Assembly (NCBI GenBank): GCA_023380575.1
Contig: JAMCRM010000260.1
Span: 943-7,059, forward strand
Direction: 5' to 3'
Length of the DNA: 6,117 nucleotides
Source of the DNA: Acidobacteriota bacterium
GTDB taxonomy: Bacteria; Acidobacteriota; Terriglobia; Bryobacterales; Bryobacteraceae
Each line of letters starts with the position of its first letter. Within the stretch, counting starts at the first letter, position 1. The position numbers were made by a program, and so were the translations under genes. Positions 1 through 4,101 of this stretch are shown here, piece by piece. Below the pieces are notes generated by a model. That model searched no databases. It worked only from the letters and a program-made list of their open reading frames with translations, and had not been told where the DNA came from.

Positions 1-203
1 ACCCGCCGGATTGCGGCGGAGAGGAACGGCACCGCCGGTCGAATCGGCTCGTAGTCTTCCGAATGCAAATAGACGCGGAAGACCGCGGGCACCAGGGTGG
101 TATAGCGAATCTGGAACAGGCCCGCCTCCAGGTTGCGGATAATCTCGGAGAGAATGTCTTCACCCGTGACGCGCGGTTCGGCGGCTGGAGTGTGTTCCGG
201 CAT
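1..203 (-). CDS. 5' end of a gene, possibly FhaA-like (DUF3662/FHA) protein; runs off the window
   Basis: An open frame starts at the ATG complementary to 201-203 and stays open for 67 codons to the window edge. It begins MPEHTPAAEPRV and continues with a segment containing ILSEIIRNLEAGLF, then LVPAVFRVYLHSEDYEPI and a following helix-like stretch (about residues 17-67). This layout (helix, then a 'P..F.V.L...DYE' strand, then a helix) resembles the N-terminal domain found before FHA domains in FhaA-type phosphopeptide-binding proteins. That assignment is my inference from pattern and cannot be confirmed because the rest is missing. A GGAGAGAG ribosome-binding site lies at 213-220, nine bases before the ATG, which supports this start. 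The start codon sits in one arm of a 9-bp inverted repeat (separate entry). The upstream neighbour on the same strand ends 64 bases away, so the two may be co-transcribed. Confidence 0.7.
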   Translation of the reverse strand, partial: MPEHTPAAEPRVTGEDILSEIIRNLEAGLFQIRYTTLVPAVFRVYLHSEDYEPIRPAVPFLSAAIRR

Positions 204-231
204 TTACAGGTTCTCTCTCCATTGTAAATGC
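200..231 (-). promoter_or_regulatory. Inverted repeat enclosing ribosome-binding site and start codon
   Basis: GCATTTACA at 200-208 is perfectly complementary to TGTAAATGC at 223-231, with 14 bases between. Read on the minus strand, the loop contains the GGAGAGAG ribosome-binding site and the 3' arm contains the ATG of the gene at 1-203. In RNA this could form a 9-bp stem that hides the start codon; in DNA it could be an operator. The pairing is seen directly; any regulatory role is inferred. Confidence 0.45.
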
Positions 232-267
232 AGGGGGACTATTGCGGACGCAGCCGGCTTCTTGCCC

Positions 268-510
268 CTACTGCTCGAGCAGGCTCATCTGGCGGTCATC
301 GACTAAATCGGGTTTGCGCGACGCGAGGTCGTCGAAATGGGGATCGAAACGGCGGATCAACCCGTTGAGCCGGATGGCGGTCTCCCAGATATCCATCAGG
401 AGCTTACAGCGGGCGCACTGGCCCTTGATGCCTTCCCGGCCGTCCACGGCGGGATTGTAGCGCTTGTGTTTGGCGCAGCGGCCCGAGAAGCGCCGGGTGC
501 GAATCTTCAT
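268..510 (-). CDS. 80-aa hypothetical protein with zinc-ribbon-like CxxH...CxxC motif
   Basis: I chose the ATG at 508-510 (80 aa) over an in-frame ATG at 588 because an AAGGG ribosome-binding site lies at 519-523, eight bases upstream, and because the recognisable basic N-terminus MKIRTRRFSGRC begins there. C12 and H15 (CxxH) and C32 and C35 (CxxC) are spaced as in small zinc ribbons. The second half (about residues 37-57) is a predicted helix containing LLMDIWETAIRLNGLIRRF, followed by an acidic, probably flexible tail. There is no signal peptide or membrane segment, so it is likely cytoplasmic. I do not recognise a named family. A metal-binding role in nucleic-acid or protein contacts is only an inference from the motif. 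It lies 64 bases upstream of the FhaA-like gene in the same direction and could share its transcript. Confidence 0.68.
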   Translation of the reverse strand: MKIRTRRFSGRCAKHKRYNPAVDGREGIKGQCARCKLLMDIWETAIRLNGLIRRFDPHFDDLASRKPDLVDDRQMSLLEQ

Positions 511-586
511 TGTGCCAACCCTTACAGTGTCGCGCCTTATGGCCTGCTGGACAATGGTATTCGCATCGCATAAGCTCGAAAAAACC

Positions 587-766
587 ATGACTCCGAAGCT
601 GATTTCGGCCGTTCTCGCGCTCGCGGGCGTCGTCTGACCGGACCCAGGCTTCGCCAGGCGTGTTTACGGCTTCTGGGATGGCGGGCGAACCTTTCCCGTG
701 CGCGTGCTGGCCACGAAGCCGGGAACCTGGATGTGGGTGAACGCTTCCGCCGGCTCCCACGGATGA
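587..766 (+). pseudogene. Remnant of a secreted DUF5060-like protein
   Basis: An ATG at 587 opens MTPKLISAVLALAGVV, a short signal-peptide-like stretch, and stops at TGA 635-637. The same frame then continues to the TGA at 764-766 and reads a segment containing RRVYGFWDGGRTFPVRVLA followed by TKPGTWMWVN. The combination 'FWDGG.t..VR..a..PG.W.w' is typical of DUF5060, the beta-sandwich domain that precedes glycoside-hydrolase-like catalytic domains in secreted proteins of soil bacteria. In an intact gene I would expect several dozen more residues between signal peptide and this motif and several hundred after it. The remnant therefore looks like a gene that suffered internal deletion and then lost its 3' part. 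No ribosome-binding site is evident. The 3' break lies about 30 bases before the repeat element at 798-928, which may have been involved in the loss. Confidence 0.62.
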
Positions 767-797
767 CGATTGGGCGCTCAGCCTGGTGCGGCGGTAG

Positions 798-928
798 CTA
801 GTGTCCTGAATCTGAAATTCACTGCATAAATCCGGCCGCGGATGGAGGGTGGACTTCTAAAGCCCCGCGCGGGATGAATCCCGCCCTCCACTTGAGTTTG
901 TCTGCGGACTTCAGAATCAGGACACTAG
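798..928. mobile_element. 131-bp MITE-like element with terminal inverted repeats
   Basis: The left end (798-820, starting CTAGTGTCCTGAATCTGAA) and the reverse complement of the right end (906-928, starting CTAGTGTCCTGATTCTGAA) match at 20 of 23 positions. Both ends carry CTAG, which may be part of the terminal repeat or a target duplication. The interior has no credible coding region but holds nested dyads: GCGGGAT/ATCCCGC at 869-875 and 878-884, and TGGAGGG/CCCTCCA at 843-849 and 884-890. Size, lack of coding and inverted ends fit a miniature inverted-repeat transposable element. No transposase is in the window, so mobility would need one elsewhere. Its right end provides the TAG stop of the HD-domain gene. 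Confidence 0.72.
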
Positions 929-1518
929 AGGCAGCCGAAGCTTTCCTCTTCGAGCACGGCGTAGAGCCGGTCCATTTCCGTGAGGCGCCGCGCGGCCAGT
1001 TGGCGCGAACGCTCCAGCTTCAACATGCGGGTATTATTCTCGCGCCGGATTTTGTTCAACTCGCAGGCCTCGCGCATCCCGTAGGCCGTGGGAAGGCAGT
1101 AGTCTCCCTTGGGCGCAGCAGGAATCATGGCGAACTCCTTGAGCACGCCCAGAACCCCGAGGGAGTCCAGGGCGTCGGCGTCGCTGAGGAGGACGGCTTC
1201 GCTCGAACGCCCGTCGGCGCCGCCGTGGTGAAAGCGGATGGCCTCCAGCACGCGCCCGGTTGTCTCGGCCGGGCAGCGCGCCCGCCTGAGGTAGGCGGAA
1301 GCCAATTCCTGAGAGCGCAGGCAGTGGCTGACACCCTGCCGGGCCCACTTCGGGGATGCGCCCCAGTCGTGCAGGTAGGCCGCGATCCACATTGCCTCGG
1401 TGTCGTAGGCGAGCCCCTCCCCGATCAGCGCGATGAGCTTCAGCAGGCGTTCCGCGTGGCTGACCAGCCACACGCCTCCATACCGGGAGGTGAGACGGAC
1501 AATCTCCCCGCGATCCAT
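925..1518 (-). CDS. HD-domain phosphohydrolase-like protein
   Basis: A 197-residue protein with the metal-ligand pattern of HD phosphohydrolases: H21 (SHAERLL), H50-D51 (YLHDWG), H97-H98 (RFHHGG) and D113/D115 (LSDADALDSLG). HD proteins use these residues to bind one or two metals and hydrolyse phosphomonoesters or phosphodiesters, often of nucleotides; the substrate here cannot be told. A basic, helix-rich tail follows (about 155-193). Residues 140-150 (YCLPTAYGMRE) are encoded by a 33-bp repeat that also occurs in the ytxH-like gene. The start at 1516-1518 is fixed by an in-frame TGA two codons upstream; TGAGG just before it is a weak, close ribosome-binding site. The last two codons before the stop (CL, then TAG) run into the inverted-repeat element at 798-928, so the original C-terminus may have been slightly different. 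It is the third gene of a probable operon with a receiver-domain gene and a small membrane protein. Confidence 0.85.
   Translation of the reverse strand: MDRGEIVRLTSRYGGVWLVSHAERLLKLIALIGEGLAYDTEAMWIAAYLHDWGASPKWARQGVSHCLRSQELASAYLRRARCPAETTGRVLEAIRFHHGGADGRSSEAVLLSDADALDSLGVLGVLKEFAMIPAAPKGDYCLPTAYGMREACELNKIRRENNTRMLKLERSRQLAARRLTEMDRLYAVLEEESFGCL
1070..1102. repeat. 33-bp direct repeat, copy 1 (inside HD-domain gene)
   Basis: Bases 1070-1102 are identical to 3338-3370 over all 33 positions; the match ends at both flanks (C vs T before, T vs A after). Both copies lie in minus-strand genes and are read in the same frame, giving YCLPTAYGMRE at residues 140-150 here. The host genes are otherwise unrelated, so this is not shared ancestry of whole genes. 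Confidence 0.9.
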
Positions 1519-1566
1519 ACCTCAGGATACGAAGACCCGATTGCCCCTGTCCGTGCGAATCGGCAC

Positions 1567-1764
1567 TTACCTGAAGCGGCGCAGCAGACCCAGCAAGCCC
1601 CACATAACCAGGCAGATCCAGAAATCGACCGCCAGGCCCCAATCGATTAGAAAAGGAGTGTGGCGCGCCTTCGGCGGGAGCCAGCCCACAATGGCGAAGT
1701 AGAGAGCATTTCCGAGCAGGACGGCCAGCAGGCTGCGCCACAGCCGCCGCGACCCGCCGCTCAC
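1567..1764 (-). CDS. 65-aa hypothetical membrane protein with two transmembrane helices
   Basis: The frame starts with GTG at 1762-1764 and overlaps the stop of the upstream receiver gene as GTGA, a typical translational-coupling junction. GGAG lies directly before it. Two hydrophobic stretches, about residues 11-29 (SLLAVLLGNALYFAIVGWL) and 43-61 (around AVDFWICLVMWGLLGLL), are separated by a basic, proline-containing loop. The C-terminus is arginine-rich (LRRFR). The positive charges at the N-terminus (RRLWR) and C-terminus suggest both ends face the cytoplasm. No family is recognised. Position between a receiver domain and an HD protein suggests a role in the same signalling or membrane-adaptation process, but this is context only. 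The short length and GTG start leave some doubt; the tight overlap argues that it is real. Confidence 0.7.
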   Translation of the reverse strand: MSGGSRRLWRSLLAVLLGNALYFAIVGWLPPKARHTPFLIDWGLAVDFWICLVMWGLLGLLRRFR

Positions 1765-2165
1765 TCCGTTGGCGCGTGCGGGGAGTATAAGGCCGCGCGG
1801 ACCGCCCCGGTCAAATCACTTCCCGTAAAAGGCTTGCGCAAAAAACCGTCTCCCAGGGCGGCGGCGTCCAGCAGCAGCTCTTCATCCGAATATCCGGACA
1901 TGAAGACGACCGCCACCTCCGGCTTCAATTGTTTCACATACCGGGCCAGTTCATTGCCGCCCATCAGCGGCATCACCAGATCCGTCAGCACCAGGCTGAT
2001 CCCGTGGATGTCGGCGTTACAGCGCTCCATGGGGGCTTCTCTCCCGTCCGCCGCCGCGATCACCTCATAGCCGCTCTGCCGCAGCATGGTGCAGACGAGG
2101 TTGCGGATACACGTATCGTCCTCCACCACTAGGATCTTGCCCGTAAACGCACCCGGAGAATCCAT
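1761..2165 (-). CDS. Stand-alone response regulator receiver domain (CheY-like)
   Basis: From the ATG at 2163-2165 the protein has 134 residues and is a single receiver domain with no output domain. The acidic pocket is E15-D16-D17 (ILVVEDD), the phospho-acceptor is D62 (LVLTDLVMP), the conserved Ser/Thr is S90 ([10 protein letters not shown]) and the conserved lysine is K111 (FLRKPF). Wording such as 'FMSGYSDEE' and 'FLRKPF' is closest to receivers fused to hybrid histidine kinases, so it probably takes phosphate from a separate kinase; none is in the window. An earlier in-frame ATG at 2222 would add 19 residues ([19 protein letters not shown]) that do not look like receiver sequence, so I prefer the shorter form, although ribosome-binding sites are weak at both. 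It overlaps the next gene by four bases and probably leads a three-gene operon. Confidence 0.88.
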   Translation of the reverse strand: MDSPGAFTGKILVVEDDTCIRNLVCTMLRQSGYEVIAAADGREAPMERCNADIHGISLVLTDLVMPLMGGNELARYVKQLKPEVAVVFMSGYSDEELLLDAAALGDGFLRKPFTGSDLTGAVRAALYSPHAPTE

Positions 2166-2231
2166 CGAAGGCCCCGCCGACCACAAGCCGCATGCGGCGT
2201 TCCAAAGGGCACATACGTACATCCGCCTGAG

Positions 2232-2272
2232 TTGCCGGACCGCGATGTGGCTGGTACAATTAATCTTTGTAC
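2232..2272 (+). promoter_or_regulatory. rpmB promoter with overlapping dyad
   Basis: TTGCCG at 2232-2237 and TACAAT at 2255-2260 are separated by 17 bases, a good sigma-70-type promoter, with transcription expected to begin near 2267 and a leader of about 23 bases. A perfect inverted repeat GTACAA (2254-2259) / TTGTAC (2267-2272) overlaps the -10 box and the expected start point, a place where a repressor could act. The promoter is well supported by spacing and position; the operator idea is inference. Confidence 0.7.
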
Positions 2273-2289
2273 TCCAGGAGATTTCGATA

Positions 2290-2481
2290 ATGGCACGTGT
2301 TTGCGAAGTGTGTGGCCGCGGACCTCAATTCGGCCACCGAATCAGTCACGCTCATAACCTGACCAACCGCCGCTGGAACATCAACTTGCAGTCGGTCCGG
2401 GCCGTCATTAACGGCGCCACCAGGCGTCTGCGGGTCTGTGCGTCCTGTATCCGTTCCGGAAAAATTCAGAAAGCCGCGTAA
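2290..2481 (+). CDS. rpmB: 50S ribosomal protein L28
   Basis: This 63-residue protein has the L28 pattern: [20 protein letters not shown], then a segment with [15 protein letters not shown], and the C-terminal [12 protein letters not shown]28 binds 23S rRNA in the large ribosomal subunit near the E site and is a standard late assembly protein. C5/C8 and C50/C53 are both intact, so this is the zinc-binding (C+) form of L28; organisms under zinc control often also carry a cysteine-free copy, which is not in this window. An AGGAG ribosome-binding site at 2276-2280 lies nine bases before the ATG. A strong promoter precedes it and an intrinsic terminator follows 17 bases after the stop, so it is a single-gene transcription unit. 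It is not next to rpmG as in many bacteria. Confidence 0.97.
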   Translation: MARVCEVCGRGPQFGHRISHAHNLTNRRWNINLQSVRAVINGATRRLRVCASCIRSGKIQKAA

Positions 2482-2498
2482 GGCTCACTTCATCGATC

Positions 2499-2532
2499 AC
2501 ACCCTTCCCCATGGGGAAGGGTGTTTTATTTT
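2499..2532 (+). terminator. Intrinsic terminator after rpmB
   Basis: ACACCCTTCCC at 2499-2509 pairs with GGGAAGGGTGT at 2514-2524 (11 bp) around a CATG loop, followed by TTTTATTTT at 2524-2532. The U-rich tract is only on the plus strand, so it terminates rpmB and is not an obvious terminator for the minus-strand genes arriving from the right. Confidence 0.92.
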
Positions 2533-2583
2533 GCGGAGGCTGCGTGAAACCGGGAGAATGGCGGCAGCCTTCCCCCGGCCCTC

Positions 2584-3093
2584 TCAGATGAACATCTCTT
2601 CGTCTTGCGTGGCGTGATCCACCGACGGCCTTCGTCCGCCCTGGGCATAAGTGACCAGAGCGGCTTTGAGACCGGCCATGATGGCATTCGCTTCGCGCAC
2701 GGGCTTCAGAACCGCGCCTTTGACGGCGCCGCCCACCTGTTCCACCTGCACGACGGCATTATCCATGGTCTCATCGATCTGAGCCACGCGGACCTTGGCG
2801 CGCGCGGTGGCGTCATCCAAAAGGCCGCTGAGGCTACCCGCCTGGATGCGGGCGGTTTTCATAATCTCCACGGCGTCGGCTGACATCTCGGCGATGCGGG
2901 GCCGGTTCTCATCCAGCAATTTGTGGGTGTCTTCCAGAATGGGCTCAGCCCGCTCCGCCAGAGGGACGACTTTTTCCTGTATTCTCTTCGCAATCTTGTA
3001 CAAAGCAATGGCTACACCCGCCTGCACCAGAAACGCCAGGCAGGCCAGGATGACCGCAGCGGCGATAACCCACCGAAAGATGTCGTCCGGCAT
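2584..3093 (-). CDS. DUF948-like membrane-anchored protein
   Basis: A 169-residue protein with an N-terminal transmembrane helix (about residues 8-32, containing VIAAAVILACLAFLVQAGVA) followed by a long, charged, mostly helical region with few prolines (about 35-145), including EPILEDTHKLLDENRPRIAE and a later segment where helix-forming and alanine/valine-rich repeats suggest a coiled coil. This is the layout of DUF948-type proteins, which are small envelope proteins of unknown biochemical function. The ATG at 3091-3093 is preceded by GGGGA about eleven bases upstream, a modest ribosome-binding site. It follows the ytxH-like gene by 21 bases; YtxH-like and DUF948 proteins are commonly neighbours and are often linked to general stress. 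The acidic end (DEEMFI) is unremarkable. Confidence 0.82.
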   Translation of the reverse strand: MPDDIFRWVIAAAVILACLAFLVQAGVAIALYKIAKRIQEKVVPLAERAEPILEDTHKLLDENRPRIAEMSADAVEIMKTARIQAGSLSGLLDDATARAKVRVAQIDETMDNAVVQVEQVGGAVKGAVLKPVREANAIMAGLKAALVTYAQGGRRPSVDHATQDEEMFI

Positions 3094-3114
3094 CGAGAGG
3101 AATCCCCGAAATCT

Positions 3115-3435
3115 CTATTGCGCGCTGCCCGGCGCCGGCGTGGGCGGCTGAGCCGGTGGCTGGCTGATGGTATCGTGATAGGCTTGCTTGCCGGCTTCCA
3201 TGGCATCCGCCAGGGTTTCCTTCTGCCTGCCGAGGGCTTCCTTGCCCTTATCGATCAGATCGCCCGCCTGTTCGCGCAGTTCCGTGCTCCGCTGCTTCAG
3301 GTATTCCTTCCCCTCTCCGGCTTTACCCTTGATATATTCGCGCATCCCGTAGGCCGTGGGAAGGCAGTAGAGCATCCCGATTCCGATGCCCAGCCCGACC
3401 CCTGCCAAAAATGCCGAAAACGAACCTTTCTCCAT
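3115..3435 (-). CDS. YtxH-like small membrane protein with altered post-TM motif
   Basis: A 106-residue protein with an N-terminal glycine-rich transmembrane helix (about residues 7-23: SAFLAGVGLGIGIGMLY), a long charged helical part (about 34-90) and a proline-rich end (QPPAQPPTPAPG). This is the YtxH family layout; members are small general-stress-type membrane proteins of unknown activity. In most YtxH proteins the helix is followed by a motif like 'l(F/Y)APkSGkEtRe.I'. Here residues 23-33 read YCLPTAYGMRE, encoded by a 33-bp repeat also found in the HD-domain gene, and the length of the interval is unchanged, so the canonical motif seems overwritten rather than interrupted. The flanking YIKGKAGEGKEYLK is normal for the family. 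AGGAGG (3441-3446) five bases upstream is an excellent ribosome-binding site. It heads a two-gene operon with the DUF948-like gene. Confidence 0.87.
   Translation of the reverse strand: MEKGSFSAFLAGVGLGIGIGMLYCLPTAYGMREYIKGKAGEGKEYLKQRSTELREQAGDLIDKGKEALGRQKETLADAMEAGKQAYHDTISQPPAQPPTPAPGSAQ
3338..3370. repeat. 33-bp direct repeat, copy 2 (inside ytxH-like gene)
   Basis: This stretch is identical to 1070-1102. It is read in the same frame as the first copy and encodes YCLPTAYGMRE at residues 23-33 of the YtxH-like protein. The centre (CCCACGGCCTACGGG on the minus strand) is an imperfect dyad. The two copies are about 2.3 kb apart in the same orientation. Confidence 0.9.
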
Positions 3436-3467
3436 GATTTTCCTCCTGTTTGAGCGTTCGCCATGTC

Positions 3468-3477
3468 CAGTATACTG
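3468..3477. promoter_or_regulatory. Palindromic -10 candidate between ytxH-like gene and recX
   Basis: CAGTATACTG is a perfect 10-bp palindrome that presents TATACT on both strands (plus 3471-3476, minus 3475-3470), so one site could serve divergent transcription. The -35 match is poor in both directions (plus: TTGAGC at 3450-3455 with a 15-base spacer). A separate TACAAT at 3528-3533 could also serve recX. Treat this as a candidate only. Confidence 0.35.
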
Positions 3478-3555
3478 CGGGCATTTTACCGGACCCTGTT
3501 TCTACCTTAACCCATGGTAAACTTTAATACAATCCGGATAAGGGAATCCGAATCG

Positions 3556-4101
3556 ATGCAGCCGCGGTGGGGCCCTTTTCTTTCGTCTCAAGCGCTATAC
3601 GAGTATGCCGTGAAACTCCTGGCCGGGCGGGCCCATTCGGTGGGAGAAATGCGGCGCAAGCTGCGCCCCAAGGCGGCCAGCGCGGAGGACCTCGAGACGG
3701 CCATCGGCCGCCTCAAAGAGCACGGCTATCTCGACGACCGCCGGTTCGCCCAAAGCTTCGCCGCAGCCCGGTTGGAAAACCAGGGTTTCGGACGCAATCG
3801 TGTGCTGCGGGACCTGCGCCAGCGCCAGGTGGCGCCCGCCATGGCCGCACGCACGGTCGAGGGCCTCTACGCCAACGTAGATGAGGAGAAACTGATCGAA
3901 GACCTGCTGCGGCGCAAGTACCGCGGCGCCCCCCGGGAGGACCTGTTTCAGGATGAAAAGAGCCTGGCCGCGGCCTATCGCCGGCTGCTCCACGCCGGCT
4001 TCAGCACGGGCAACGTCATACGGGTGCTGAAGAGGTTTGCAAAGGATCCCGATCTTCTGGATCGCTTTGAGCCGCCCGAGGAGCCGTCCGAAGAGGCGTA
4101 G
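3556..4101 (+). CDS. recX: Recombination regulatory protein RecX
   Basis: From the ATG at 3556 the protein has 181 residues, normal for RecX, which binds RecA filaments and limits recombination and strand exchange. The recognisable core runs from about residue 13: ALYEYAVKLLAGRAHS, then LKEHGYLDDRRFAQSF (residues 53-68), the RecX signature, followed by GFGRNRVLRDLRQRQV (78-92) and a third helical unit at about 110-160. RecX proteins consist of such tandem three-helix units. I chose this start over an ATG at 3514 because AGGGA (3541-3545) precedes it and the extra 14 residues (MVNFNTIRIRESES) look unlike RecX; a TACAAT box at 3528-3533 would also lie inside the longer version. recA is not adjacent, unlike in many bacteria. 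The 3' end overlaps the converging Mur ligase gene by 86 bases. The acidic tail (EPPEEPSEEA) is in that overlap. Confidence 0.92.
   Translation: MQPRWGPFLSSQALYEYAVKLLAGRAHSVGEMRRKLRPKAASAEDLETAIGRLKEHGYLDDRRFAQSFAAARLENQGFGRNRVLRDLRQRQVAPAMAARTVEGLYANVDEEKLIEDLLRRKYRGAPREDLFQDEKSLAAAYRRLLHAGFSTGNVIRVLKRFAKDPDLLDRFEPPEEPSEEA

Noticed and set aside
874..1650. 258-codon plus-strand open frame
   Set aside because: It lies antisense to the HD-domain gene and the small membrane gene, has no family resemblance or ribosome-binding site, and is a typical GC-rich antisense shadow.
1034..1741. 235-codon minus-strand open frame in another register
   Set aside because: It overlaps the HD and small membrane genes on the same strand but has low-complexity R/G/P/A composition and none of their motifs.
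2166..2222. Longer start for the receiver-domain gene
   Set aside because: The 19 added residues (Cys/Trp-rich) fall before the conserved receiver beta strand and do not look like receiver sequence; not excluded completely.
2537..2570. AGGCTGC...GCAGCCT inverted repeat after the DUF948-like gene as a terminator
   Set aside because: Seven-bp stem with a 20-base loop and no U-rich tract on the minus strand.
3514..3555. Upstream ATG for recX
   Set aside because: No ribosome-binding site, added residues do not resemble RecX, and a TACAAT box at 3528-3533 would be within the coding part.
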